Assembly: GCA_938008215.1 (NCBI GenBank)
Contig: CALLLS010000001.1
Coordinates: forward strand, 39,582-103,581
Origin: an uncultured Verrucomicrobiales bacterium
GTDB lineage: Bacteria; Verrucomicrobiota; Verrucomicrobiia; Verrucomicrobiales; Akkermansiaceae
DNA length: 64,000 nt
Reading direction: 5' to 3'
Shown piece after piece: positions 36,891-45,714 of the stretch; position 1 is the first letter of the stretch; each line of letters opens with the position of its first letter. The position numbers were made by a program, and so were the translations under genes. A model generated the notes under the pieces. It worked only from the letters and a program-made list of their open reading frames with translations, made no database searches and had not been told where the DNA came from.

Positions 36891-38174
36891 ATGAAGATTT
36901 TAATAAAAAACGCCCAAATTTGCTCTGAAAAAGAAGTTTCCTCTCCATGTGATGTCTTTGTCGATAATGGCATTATTGAAGAAGTAGGGCAGAAGCTTTC
37001 TGCTCCAAGCGACGCAAGGGTCATAGATGGAAAAGGGAAGCTCCTCATGCCGGCAATGTTTGATACACATGTGCATTTCCGTGAACCAGGGCAAACGCAT
37101 AAGGAAGATATTCAAAGCGGAAGTGAGGCTGCCATCAATGGTGGTATTACAGGAATCGTCATGATGCCTAACACATGCCCTGCGATTGATTCTCCTACAA
37201 TTGTGAGAGACCTTCTGGATAAAGCTAAGCAAGTTTCTAGGATTAATGTCTATACTTCAGGATGCGTCTCTAAAGGGCGTAAAGGTAAGGAGCTAGCAGC
37301 GATTCACGGGATGAAAGAGGAAGGTGTCTTAATGCTGACAGATGATGGTGACACCCTGGATGATCCGTCACTATATAAAAAGGCGATGGAGTATGCCACC
37401 GAATTTGGGATGTTCTTCGCCAGTCACTGTGAGACGCCTTGCCTTTCTGGCCCAAGGGCGATGAATGAAGGGAAGAAGAGCTACGAACTTGGGATAGAAG
37501 GAAGCCCTGCCATCAGTGAGGAAATCTGTATGGATCGTGATATCCGCCTGGCTCATGCGACAGGAGCGCACCTCCATATCCAGCATGTCTCGTCTGGCAT
37601 TGGAGTGAAGACCATTAAGTTTTGGAAAGAGATGGGAGCGAGAGTGACGGCTGAAGTATGCCCGCACCACCTTATCTTTAATGAAGGAGACATAGGGGAT
37701 TATGATACGAATTTTAAGATGAACCCACCGCTGAGAACCGCAGAGGACAATGCAATGTTATTACAAGGGCTAAAGGACGACATCTTTGATATTATTTCCA
37801 CGGATCATGCCCCGCATACAGACTTTGAGAAGAAGTCTGTAGACTTCATAAGTGCCCCGAACGGAATTACAGGGTTAGAAACGGCGCTTGTCTCTCTCTA
37901 TCACGCATTCGTAAAGAAAGGTGATTTAGATTGGCCGTTAGTCGTAAGGAAGTTTTCAGCTGAGCCAAGAAGAATGATGCAGCTTCCACCGGTGCCGATT
38001 GAGAAAGGTGGAGCAGCGGAGTTTCTCCTCTTTGATCCAGAATCTCAGACGACATTCACGAAGGAGTTTTTCCAGTCTAAATCGATCAATTCACCATATA
38101 TCGACCAGACGCTAGACGGCGAAATCCAACTCGTTCTCTTAGGTGATGAAGTTCTTTTAGAGAGAGGCGTTTAG
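36891..38174 (+). CDS. pyrC: Dihydroorotase (type I)
   Basis: Dihydroorotase closes carbamoyl-aspartate to dihydroorotate. The 427-residue amidohydrolase has the metal motif DTHVHFREPG (His60, His62), a carboxylated-lysine region, HCETP and HIQHVSSG metal histidines, and the catalytic aspartate in STDHAPH near residue 304. NGITGLETAL and the C-terminal strand are intact, so this is not an inactive PyrC paralogue. It ends the pyr operon. No obvious terminator follows within 40 bases. Confidence 0.96.
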   Translation: MKILIKNAQICSEKEVSSPCDVFVDNGIIEEVGQKLSAPSDARVIDGKGKLLMPAMFDTHVHFREPGQTHKEDIQSGSEAAINGGITGIVMMPNTCPAIDSPTIVRDLLDKAKQVSRINVYTSGCVSKGRKGKELAAIHGMKEEGVLMLTDDGDTLDDPSLYKKAMEYATEFGMFFASHCETPCLSGPRAMNEGKKSYELGIEGSPAISEEICMDRDIRLAHATGAHLHIQHVSSGIGVKTIKFWKEMGARVTAEVCPHHLIFNEGDIGDYDTNFKMNPPLRTAEDNAMLLQGLKDDIFDIISTDHAPHTDFEKKSVDFISAPNGITGLETALVSLYHAFVKKGDLDWPLVVRKFSAEPRRMMQLPPVPIEKGGAAEFLLFDPESQTTFTKEFFQSKSINSPYIDQTLDGEIQLVLLGDEVLLERGV

Positions 38175-38217
38175 TTTTAGTGGGAAATACATACCCATAA
38201 ATGCGACAGCAAAGATT

Positions 38218-39023
38218 ATGGATTGGATAAAAACTATTACTGGGAAAGCTTTATTGTGGAGTGTCATCATAGTTCCGACCATTGCTTACATTGTTTTGCT
38301 CATTTTCGGGTGGTTCTTTTCTTATTCTCTTATTTTTTCTTATCGAGGCTGTTCCTATGATGAGACTTTGAATGGACTCTCTTTTCTGAAAAACTCTAAA
38401 GGGGAAGAAATCGCTTATACCTACTCGAAGGCACCGATCAAAAAATATCTCGTGCTTTATTTTCACGGAAATGGGGAGGATATAGGGCACATTTCTGGCA
38501 TCGAGCGAGAGCTTCTAAACAGAGGAGCCTCAGTAATGGCGATGGATTATCCAGATTACGGTCTCTCCGAAGGAAAGCCTACCGAAAAAACATGCTATGA
38601 AGCGTCCAGCTTACTTTATACGGAAGCGCTAAAGAAAGGTTGCAAGCCCGAGCAAATCATCATTTGGGGAAGATCTATAGGGAGCGGAATCGCCACCGAT
38701 CTAGCTTCTAAGAGGGAGTGTCGCGCCTTAGTCTTAGATAGTCCCTTCGCTACAGCTTCACAGTACAAACCAGATACCGTCTAGTCCCTTTTGATAAGTT
38801 TGATAATGTGAGCAAAATGCCTTCTGTAAAAGCTCCATTGTTTATCTTACATGGGGCCAATGACAACACCATTGATCCTAGGCATAGCAAAAAACTTTAT
38901 AATGCTTACTTAGGTAGGAAGGAGAGACACCTGATACCTAATACAGGACATAATTCTCCATGGGGGCAGGATCGTAGCCCATATCTCGATCAATTATTCA
39001 CCTTTTTGAGAGCTTCCAAATGA
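38218..39023 (+). pseudogene. Membrane-anchored alpha/beta-hydrolase split by a one-base frameshift
   Basis: Frame 1 (38218-38784) has an N-terminal membrane anchor (SVIIVPTIAYIVLLIFGWFF), LYFHGNGED, MDYPDYGLSEGKP and the nucleophile elbow WGRSIGSG. Frame 2 continues the family consensus RYRLVPFDKFDNVSKMPSVKAPLFILHG..D..I, and ends with HNSPWG containing the catalytic histidine. The switch lies near 38756-38767, and one missing base restores a single protein of about 268 residues similar to YqiK/BEM46-type hydrolases. Each half alone lacks part of the catalytic set. It is either a recent pseudogene or a sequencing error. Confidence 0.85.
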
Positions 39024-39161
39024 CACATCTAAAGGCTTTATAGATTCAGCTTCTGTAGTGCTAGGAATATGAACATACTATGCAGTTCTTTATCGACCTT
39101 GGATAGTAATATGCACCTGCTTTTAAGTTGTGGCTCATGTGGGAATGTGTAGCTTGCAAAA

Positions 39162-40559
39162 ATGGCGACCGAGCAACAGGAAGAGGAGCACTTAAATCAA
39201 GAGATCCAGCAGGTAGAGGCCTGGAAAACACTTAATGAAGCTGTGGATGCTGGCGATATGGAGGCGGCTCATGATATTCTAGAAGAAGCTACTTCAGATG
39301 ATAAGCGCCGGATGATTAGTCTGCTAGATGCTGAGCACCGAGACGCGCTTTGTGCGCTTCTTCCAGTAGATGAAGCCGCTGAACTCATAGAGAGTCTTGC
39401 CGATGCTCAGGCGGTGAAAATGCTCGAGGAAATGCCTGCGGAACGGGCAGCGGATGTTCTAGAAGAACTCGGCCCTGATGCGAGTGGAGATCTCCTTCGT
39501 GATTTAGATGACGATTCCTCAGAAGCCATTCTTGCGGAATTCGATAATACTCAAGAGAGCGATGACCTCCGTGAGCGGGTCAGCTATGCTTGGGATAGTG
39601 CTGGTGGGCTTATGTCAGACAGAGTTGTCTCCTTCCGTGAAAACACTACTGTAGCCCAAGTTCTGACAGAGCTTGGCGAACATGCGGAAGACTACTCAGA
39701 TAATGAGGTGCAGTATTTTTATGTCGTCGATAAAAACAAAATTCTTAAAGGAGTTCTGGCGCTTCGAAACCTAGTTCTTGGTCGACGTACCCGCGCTATT
39801 GGTGAGCTGATGATTAAAGATCCCGCGTCAGTCCCAGTGGATATGGCTCTGGAGGATCTTCATGATGTGTTTGAGAAAAAGAACTACCTCGCATTTCCGG
39901 TAGTGGATGCCGATGGTAGACTTCGAGGGATCGTCACACGTGATGCGATGCAGGAAGCCCTATCAGATACCCAAACCGATAGCTACTTGAAGTCTAGCGG
40001 TATTGTTGGCGGTGAAGAGCTTCGCAGCATGCCCTTGAAAGAGCGGTGTATGCGCAGGCTCGCTTGGCTAGGACCTAATATTCTTCTTAATTTACTAGCG
40101 GCCAGCATCATTGCTAGCTATGAAGACACCCTTCAGGCAGTCATTGCCCTAGCGGTGTTTCTACCCATGGTCTCAGATATGAGTGGTTGCTCGGGGAACC
40201 AAGCTGTTGCTGTATCCATCCGCGAGCTTACCCTCGGCATTATCCAGCCGCGTGATTATCTTCGGGTGCTCAAGAAGGAAATTTGGCTCGGCTTAAACAA
40301 TGGTATTGTCCTCGGCGTAGTCCTAGGAACGCTCGCGGCAGTATGGAAGAGTAACATCTATCTTGGGTTAGTGGTCGGCGGTGCTCTCATGCTCAACACT
40401 ATCCTCTCCGTATCTATCGGAGGAATAGTCCCGCTCATACTTAAGAAATTCAAAGTAGATCCAGCCCTAGCCTCCGGTCCCATCCTCACCACTTGTACTG
40501 ACATGTCCGGCTTCTTTCTAGTGCTCAGTCTAGCGAGCGCTGCCATGAAGCATCTGTAG
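39162..40559 (+). CDS. mgtE: Magnesium transporter MgtE
   Basis: MgtE is a gated inner-membrane Mg2+ channel. The 465-residue product has the cytoplasmic N domain (about 30-150, with LLPVDEAAELIESL and MPAERAADVLEEL), paired CBS domains (about 165-285, including MIKDPASVPVDMALEDL), the plug helix, and five membrane segments from about 310. Key segments of the pore (MVSDMSGCSGNQAVAVSIRELTLG) are present. A gene-free 138-base leader shows no M-box-like structure that I can recognise. Confidence 0.96.
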   Translation: MATEQQEEEHLNQEIQQVEAWKTLNEAVDAGDMEAAHDILEEATSDDKRRMISLLDAEHRDALCALLPVDEAAELIESLADAQAVKMLEEMPAERAADVLEELGPDASGDLLRDLDDDSSEAILAEFDNTQESDDLRERVSYAWDSAGGLMSDRVVSFRENTTVAQVLTELGEHAEDYSDNEVQYFYVVDKNKILKGVLALRNLVLGRRTRAIGELMIKDPASVPVDMALEDLHDVFEKKNYLAFPVVDADGRLRGIVTRDAMQEALSDTQTDSYLKSSGIVGGEELRSMPLKERCMRRLAWLGPNILLNLLAASIIASYEDTLQAVIALAVFLPMVSDMSGCSGNQAVAVSIRELTLGIIQPRDYLRVLKKEIWLGLNNGIVLGVVLGTLAAVWKSNIYLGLVVGGALMLNTILSVSIGGIVPLILKKFKVDPALASGPILTTCTDMSGFFLVLSLASAAMKHL

Positions 40560-40675
40560 AATTAACGGATTTAACCTTTTGGAATACGTGTCGTGAATAG
40601 TCAGTATTAGCCTTGGATGAAATAATTTCTAAAAGAGATTGGCAGAGAAAATAATTCCTTCTACCACCGTGTTAT

Positions 40676-41908
40676 ATGGCACGTATAAACGAAAACTTTC
40701 TCAAGTTAAAAGCAGGTTACCTCTTTCCAGAAATCGGACGCCGTGTCCGTGAGTTCACGGAGAGTAACGCAGAAGCAGCGGCTAAGATCATTAAGTGTGG
40801 GATCGGAGATGTGACGGAGCCTCTCCCAGAGGCAGTCCGTGAGGCGATGCATAAAGCCGTGGATGAGTTAGGAGATCGCGACTCCTTTCGTGGGTATGGA
40901 CCTGAGCAGGGGTATGACTTTTTAAGAGAAGCAATCGTTGAGAACTGTTTTCAGAGGCTTGGTATCAATGCTGATGACATCTTCGTTTCTGATGGGTCTA
41001 AGTGTGACACGGGGAACATGCTGGATATCTTTGGGAAGGGGAATAAGATCGCAGTAACTGACCCTGTTTACCCAGTATATGTCGATACGAACGTCATGAT
41101 TGGGAATACAGGTGAAGGTGATGATGCGGGGCGTTATGAAGGGCTCGTTTATCTTGCTTGCACGGCAGAGAACAACTTTGTCCCTGCTATACCTGAAGAA
41201 AAAGTAGACCTTATCTATCTTTGCTATCCAAATAATCCAACAGGGGCTTCTGCAACGAAAGAGCAGCTCGAGGCATGGGTGGCGTATGCGAAGAAGAATG
41301 ATGCGATCATCCTCTATGATGCCGCGTATGAAGCCTTTATCCAAGAGGAAGGTGTGCCTCGCTCTATCTTCGAGATCGAGGGTGCACTTGAATGTGCAAT
41401 GGAATTCCGTTCCTTCTCTAAAAATGGTGGATTTACGGGTGTGCGTTGTGGATACATCGCTATTCCTGAAGCCTTAAAGGGGACAACCGAAAGCGGTGAG
41501 GAAGTAAGTATTAAACAACTGTGGTCTCGTCGCACCTCTACGAAATTTAATGGTGCATCCTATCCTGTGCAGAGAGGCGCGGAAGCGGTTTACTCGGAGG
41601 CTGGAAAAGCGCAAGTTTCCGCTCTGATTGAGCATTACATGGGAAATGCCGCTCTCCTCCGAGAGACGTGCAAGGAAATTGGACTAGATGTTTTTGGTGG
41701 CGTTAATGCCCCTTACGTTTGGGTCGCTTGTCCGGAAGGAATCGATAGCTGGGGAATGTTTGATAAGATGCTTCAGGATGCTCAAGTCGTCATTACACCT
41801 GGTGCTGGATTTGGCGCCGCAGGTGAAGGATACTTCCGCATCTCTGCTTTTAACTCTCGGGAGAATGTCACAGAGGTTTGCGGACGCTTGAAGGCGATCT
41901 TTGGGTAA
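40676..41908 (+). CDS. dapL: LL-diaminopimelate aminotransferase
   Basis: DapL converts tetrahydrodipicolinate directly to LL-DAP, bypassing the acyl intermediates of the usual lysine/DAP route. The 410-residue product begins with the family signature [20 protein letters not shown], has [44 protein letters not shown], the PLP lysine in [17 protein letters not shown] near residue 249 and [12 protein letters not shown] at the end. This pathway is known from plants, Chlamydiae, Verrucomicrobiota, Bacteroidota and others, and supports the phylum assignment. A terminator follows 29 bases later. Confidence 0.97.
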   Translation: MARINENFLKLKAGYLFPEIGRRVREFTESNAEAAAKIIKCGIGDVTEPLPEAVREAMHKAVDELGDRDSFRGYGPEQGYDFLREAIVENCFQRLGINADDIFVSDGSKCDTGNMLDIFGKGNKIAVTDPVYPVYVDTNVMIGNTGEGDDAGRYEGLVYLACTAENNFVPAIPEEKVDLIYLCYPNNPTGASATKEQLEAWVAYAKKNDAIILYDAAYEAFIQEEGVPRSIFEIEGALECAMEFRSFSKNGGFTGVRCGYIAIPEALKGTTESGEEVSIKQLWSRRTSTKFNGASYPVQRGAEAVYSEAGKAQVSALIEHYMGNAALLRETCKEIGLDVFGGVNAPYVWVACPEGIDSWGMFDKMLQDAQVVITPGAGFGAAGEGYFRISAFNSRENVTEVCGRLKAIFG

Positions 41909-41937
41909 GAAAAATTTACACAGTAGATTTTAATCAT

Positions 41938-41970
41938 AGCGGATTCCATAAAATAGGATCCGCTTTTTTA
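41938..41970 (+). terminator. Rho-independent terminator of dapL
   Basis: The sequence agcggattcc ... ggatccgct forms a stem of about nine pairs with one bulged T and an 8-base loop, and a run of T residues follows on the plus strand. It overlaps the 3' end of the convergent FGE gene, which has no T tract on its own side. Confidence 0.88.
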
Positions 41971-43119
41971 TAAATCCTTAGCACATCTAAAACCAGTATG
42001 GTTCGTGGGACTGAATCCTTCGGAGTAGTGTCTCGCTGCCGGGCGGTAACGTAGACAATAGGTGTGATGGCAAAGGAAGGAGCCACCTTTAGAAGTATAA
42101 AGGTAACCAAGTGGATGAAAGGGTTTGAGCTCTGCGGGGATCTTGCCTGACTTTTGGAGTTCGGTTAGCATGAGGTGATCTATGGGAGTAGAAGGTCCCG
42201 CAGGGTTATTAGCTTCCGCGTTTTTATATGCCATGAACGTGTCTGGGCGGTAGTAATCAGAAGTATGTTCCCAGACATTTCCTGCCATATCATAGATTCC
42301 AAAAGCATTTGGAGGAAAGCTCTTAACGGGAGCAGGGGATGTATATCCATCAATTTCGGTATCTTCATTAGGGAATGTTCCTTGGAAGGTGTTCGCCATC
42401 CATTTCCCATCAGGCATGGGCTCATCTCCCCACGTAAAGAGCTTTCCTTCTAATCCACCACGCGCAGCCGCTTCCCATTCGGCTTCGGTGGGGAGACGTT
42501 TCCTTGCCCACTTGGTGTAGGCTTGCGCGTCTTCATGGGTAACACAAACAACAGGGTGATCCATTATTTTTGCGATGTTAGACAATGGACCATCAGGATG
42601 TTGCCAATCGGCTCCAGGTATAAACTCCCACCATTGGTGAACGGAGTTTTCCTTCCAAAGCTCTGGTTGCTTCTTTGGTGGACTGAAGACCGTCGCACCA
42701 GGCTTGAGATGGTCTGCAGGAGCGTTTGGGAACTCTGCTTGAGATAGCCCTTTTTCAGCCTGCGTTTTATACCCAGTAGCTTCTACAAATTTCAGAAACT
42801 GTGCGTTTGTTACTTCTGCTTCATCTATAAGGAAGGCGTCCACGGTGACACGATGTTCGGGAGCTTCTTCTGGGTATTTAGACCTTGTTCCTAGCTCTTT
42901 TTCATTTCCTTGTGTAAAGGTGAGCTTAGGAATATAGACCATTCCCTCAGGGATGGATAAGCCCTTTGGTGGGGTATTTGATATGGAAGCTTCCTTTGCG
43001 CTTTCTGATTTTGGTGACGGGGTGGTTTCTGTCGCTGCCTCCTTATCTTTACAAGAAGTAGTGAGAAGGAACAGGCTTGTAGCTTGGAGAAGGAAAAAAA
43101 ATCGATAAAAAGGTCTCAT
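41968..43119 (-). CDS. Formylglycine-generating enzyme family lipoprotein (SUMF1/FGE)
   Basis: The 383-residue product, from the ATG at 43119, has a lipobox (LLTTSC, Cys23) and a full FGE-sulfatase fold: YIPKLTFTQGN, DEAEVTNAQFLKFVEATGY, PVVCVTHEDAQAYTKWARKRLPTEAEWEAAARGG and AGNVWEHTSDYY. It retains both catalytic cysteines, Cys350 and Cys355, in GGSFLCHHTYCLRYR. That pair is what oxidises the sulfatase cysteine to formylglycine. Most FGE-fold lipoproteins lack it, so this one may be a true sulfatase activator. The nearest sulfatase here is broken. Being lipidated, it is predicted to be envelope-anchored. Confidence 0.9.
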   Translation of the reverse strand: MRPFYRFFFLLQATSLFLLTTSCKDKEAATETTPSPKSESAKEASISNTPPKGLSIPEGMVYIPKLTFTQGNEKELGTRSKYPEEAPEHRVTVDAFLIDEAEVTNAQFLKFVEATGYKTQAEKGLSQAEFPNAPADHLKPGATVFSPPKKQPELWKENSVHQWWEFIPGADWQHPDGPLSNIAKIMDHPVVCVTHEDAQAYTKWARKRLPTEAEWEAAARGGLEGKLFTWGDEPMPDGKWMANTFQGTFPNEDTEIDGYTSPAPVKSFPPNAFGIYDMAGNVWEHTSDYYRPDTFMAYKNAEANNPAGPSTPIDHLMLTELQKSGKIPAELKPFHPLGYLYTSKGGSFLCHHTYCLRYRPAARHYSEGFSPTNHTGFRCAKDL

Positions 43120-43160
43120 TTCAAACTTGGTATTTTTGGCTATCACGTCTTTCTTGCCAT

Positions 43161-43940
43161 ATGGCTATCAGTAAATTTCGCCCATGTATAGATTTACACG
43201 GAGGGAGAGTAAAACAAATAGTAGGCGGAACCCTTAGTGGGAATGATGCGGACTTACAGGAAAACTTTGTGAGTAAAGAAAGCTCTGCGGAATTTGCAGA
43301 GAAATTCAAAGCGGACAGATTAAAGGGAGGGCATGTCATCAAGCTAGGCCCTGGAAATGATGAGGCAGCATGCGAAGCGCTCGCGGCGTGGAAAGGTGGA
43401 CTGCAAATAGGCGGTGGAATTAGAAAAGAGAATGCGAGCGAGTGGCTAGAGAAAGGGGCAAGCCACGTCATTATTACCTCTGCTATTTTTAGTAAAGAAG
43501 GCGTGTTTTTAGAGAAGAACTTTGATGAACTTATTTCTGAAGTAGGAACGGAAAGGCTTGTACTTGACCTGAGTTGTAAGAGAGTGGGGGAGAAATGGGT
43601 GGTAGCGATGAATAAGTGGCAAACTATTACGGAGCTGCCTTTAAACGAAGAAACGCTAAGTAATCTTGCTAGCTCCTGCGCGGAGTTTCTCATTCACGCC
43701 GCCGATGTTGAGGGGCTTAGCTCTGGTATGGACGTGGACCTAGTCTGCTGGATGAGTGAATGGGCAAAAAGGAATACGAATACTCCGATAACTTACGCAG
43801 GTGGAATTTCATCCATTCAAGAAGTCGATGAGATTCAGAGATTAAGTGAAGGCTACATTGATTTCACGGTTGGTAGCGCTCTTGACCTCTTCGGCGGAGA
43901 TAAGATTTCTTATCGCTCGCTCGTGGCTAGGCAGAAGTAG
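43161..43940 (+). CDS. hisA: Eukaryote-type HisA (phosphoribosylformimino-AICAR-P isomerase)
   Basis: HisA performs the fourth step of histidine synthesis on a TIM barrel. The 259-residue product resembles the fungal/plant His6 branch (start KFRPCIDLHGGRVKQIVGGTL, VIKLGPGNDEAACEAL, LQIGGGI, LVLDLSCKR, FLIHAADVEGL, ITYAGGIS, DFTVGSALDLFGG). That branch is known to occur in some bacteria in place of the common HisA. Catalytic Asp in CIDLH and in HAADVEG are visible. It stands alone, away from other his genes, and overlaps the convergent MBL gene by 14 bases. It is divergent from the FGE gene. Confidence 0.9.
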   Translation: MAISKFRPCIDLHGGRVKQIVGGTLSGNDADLQENFVSKESSAEFAEKFKADRLKGGHVIKLGPGNDEAACEALAAWKGGLQIGGGIRKENASEWLEKGASHVIITSAIFSKEGVFLEKNFDELISEVGTERLVLDLSCKRVGEKWVVAMNKWQTITELPLNEETLSNLASSCAEFLIHAADVEGLSSGMDVDLVCWMSEWAKRNTNTPITYAGGISSIQEVDEIQRLSEGYIDFTVGSALDLFGGDKISYRSLVARQK

Positions 43941-44586
43941 AGAAGCAGTTATATTCACGCTCCCATTTTACACTCGTTGCTGGTCCATGACCCGGAAGTA
44001 GCAAGGTGTCTTCTGGTAGAGCAAGAAGGATGGAAAGGCTATTCAGGCTCTTAATAGCGTTATAATTAGGCATTCCTATTGACCCTGCAAATAAGGCGTC
44101 TCCACAAACGCACAGTTCTTCTTCTCGAAAGTAATAGCTGACATGTTCTTCTCTGTGCCCTGGTGTTTTGAGGACTGCTACACCCTCTGGAGCGGTCAAC
44201 TGCAAGTCTGGATAGTTTAGTTTTAGCGCCTCCAGTCCTCCGATGTGATCCTCGTCATGATGTGTGATCAATACATGAGACGGTGTGATGTCAGCCTTCA
44301 GTAGCTCTGTGTCTAAAGGGCTTTTACGGGGAGCGGTATCCACTAGGAGATAAGCGTTCTTAGTTTTTATCCCCCAAACATTCACAGAGAAATCATAGAA
44401 GGGAAAGACGAACTGATCGACGTGAGGGTGTGAATACTCCTGGGGATGTTTATCGGTGCTCTTTAAAAGTGAAACTCCTTTTTCATTAAGGGATAAACTA
44501 AAATCTTTTTCCTCCGAAATGAGGTTCGCTTTCTTTTGAATATCGCATAATTCATCGGCGAATTCGATATTTGGAAAGATAGGCAT
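43927..44586 (-). CDS. MBL-fold metallo-hydrolase
   Basis: The 219-residue product has the metallo-beta-lactamase core: LVDTAPRKS, LITHHDEDHIGG (an HxDxDH-type variant of HxHxDH), TPGHREEHVSYYF, VCGDALFAGSIG and LPGHGPATS. It resembles glyoxalase II-like hydrolases. The substrate is unknown. Its N-terminal 60 residues are a family-specific extension. It overlaps the convergent hisA by 14 bases and starts at the ATG at 44586. Confidence 0.87.
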   Translation of the reverse strand: MPIFPNIEFADELCDIQKKANLISEEKDFSLSLNEKGVSLLKSTDKHPQEYSHPHVDQFVFPFYDFSVNVWGIKTKNAYLLVDTAPRKSPLDTELLKADITPSHVLITHHDEDHIGGLEALKLNYPDLQLTAPEGVAVLKTPGHREEHVSYYFREEELCVCGDALFAGSIGMPNYNAIKSLNSLSILLALPEDTLLLPGHGPATSVKWEREYNCFSTSA

Positions 44587-44802
44587 TGTTTCGATGTATA
44601 ATTGATTTAGGATTTAGTCCCTTTTCGCGTTATTTACTAATTCCAACACAGCATTTAGAAGAATTATTTGCTCAAGTTTTGAAAAGTGTATTTTTTCTAA
44701 TTTTTCCTCTTTACAAGGAATGCAATCTATCTAGAAAGCAATCTTCGATTAGTATATCTAACAGGAAACTGAAAGTGAGCTGGTTGTTAATTTCATAAGT
44801 GT

Positions 44803-44830
44803 AAAGGCTCGGCGCGAGTGCGTCGAGCCG
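44803..44830 (-). terminator. Possible terminator downstream of tcdA
   Basis: The hairpin ggctcg ... cgagcc has a perfect 6-bp stem and a 12-base loop. On the minus strand it is followed by only three T residues, so it is a weak candidate terminator for tcdA, whose stop is 21 bases away. The rest of the 264-base spacer (44587-44850) shows no gene. Confidence 0.5.
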
Positions 44831-44850
44831 ATACAGTTAAGAGTTATCTT

Positions 44851-45669
44851 TTATAAAGAGGGCGTTTTTGTTTTAAGAGCTTCTAGAGCTAGCTGAGTTA
44901 AAACGAAGCCAAATGTGGCTGTGACATGAGTAATGGCACCATAACCAGTCGCGCAGTTTAGATTCTTGGGTGTATGCGATATAATTTTCTCATGGTCTTC
45001 AAGCGAACAAGGCTGAGGAGAAGTCATTTCCTCATCGGACAAGACGGCTGGAATATAGAATTTTTTTGCTTTTTTTCCCTTTCCATTTGGAAATCCGTAA
45101 TAAGTTCTTAATTCTTTTCTGACGGAGCTTATAAGCTTATCACCATGAGCTCTAGCTAGATCTGCAACTTTAATCTTTGTAGCGTCTATTTTTCCTCCAG
45201 ACCCTCCACAAGTGAAGACTGGAATACCCTTAGTAATGCAACTAGCAAGTAGGTGGGACTTTGCTCTTGTGGTATCTATAGCATCAATAACTATGTCTGG
45301 CATAGAGGCTAGAAGTTGTTCTGAGTTTCGCTTAGAATAGAATGACAACTCTACATGTATTTTACAATGAGGGTTGATTTTTAGAACCCGCTTCATCAGA
45401 GCCTCCGCTTTCATTTTTCCATAGTTTCCGTCATGGGCATGGATTTGTCTGTTAGTGTTCGTGATGCAGATTTCATCTAGGTCTACGAGAGTAATCTCCC
45501 CGATTCCTGACCGAGCTAGAGACTCTACTGTCCAGGAGCCGGCGCCACCGAGCCCAACAACCATTACATGGGCTTCTGAAAAAACTTCTAAAGCAGCTTT
45601 CCCGTATAATCTACCTACTCCACCGAATCGATTGATGTAGTCTTCTGTTAACATGTCAAAAGCGTCCAT
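44851..45669 (-). CDS. tcdA: tRNA threonylcarbamoyladenosine dehydratase TcdA
   Basis: TcdA is an E1-like enzyme that cyclises t6A at tRNA position 37 to ct6A. The 272-residue product has the ATP-binding VVGLGGAGSWTVESLARSGIGEITLVDLD (about 36-64), the arginine finger NRQIHA, DAIDTTRAK and TCGGSGGKIDATKIKV. These features match TcdA (CsdL/YgdL) rather than ThiF or MoeB. It ends in a C-terminal segment, GYGAITHVTATFG. No csdA or csdE is nearby. Confidence 0.93.
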   Translation of the reverse strand: MDAFDMLTEDYINRFGGVGRLYGKAALEVFSEAHVMVVGLGGAGSWTVESLARSGIGEITLVDLDEICITNTNRQIHAHDGNYGKMKAEALMKRVLKINPHCKIHVELSFYSKRNSEQLLASMPDIVIDAIDTTRAKSHLLASCITKGIPVFTCGGSGGKIDATKIKVADLARAHGDKLISSVRKELRTYYGFPNGKGKKAKKFYIPAVLSDEEMTSPQPCSLEDHEKIISHTPKNLNCATGYGAITHVTATFGFVLTQLALEALKTKTPSL

Positions 45670-45714
45670 AAAAGAAGCTGATGATCAAAGTATTTTTTAG
45701 GATTTGAATAATTA

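Noticed and set aside
39024..39161. M-box (Mg2+) riboswitch before mgtE
   Set aside because: The 138-base leader shows no recognisable M-box conserved core.
41938..41970. Bidirectional terminator for both dapL and the FGE gene
   Set aside because: The T tract is only on the plus-strand side; on the minus side there is no T run after the stem.
44586..44798. 70-aa plus-strand ORF in the tcdA-MBL spacer
   Set aside because: No family, weak start and unlikely codon use; it overlaps only non-coding sequence.
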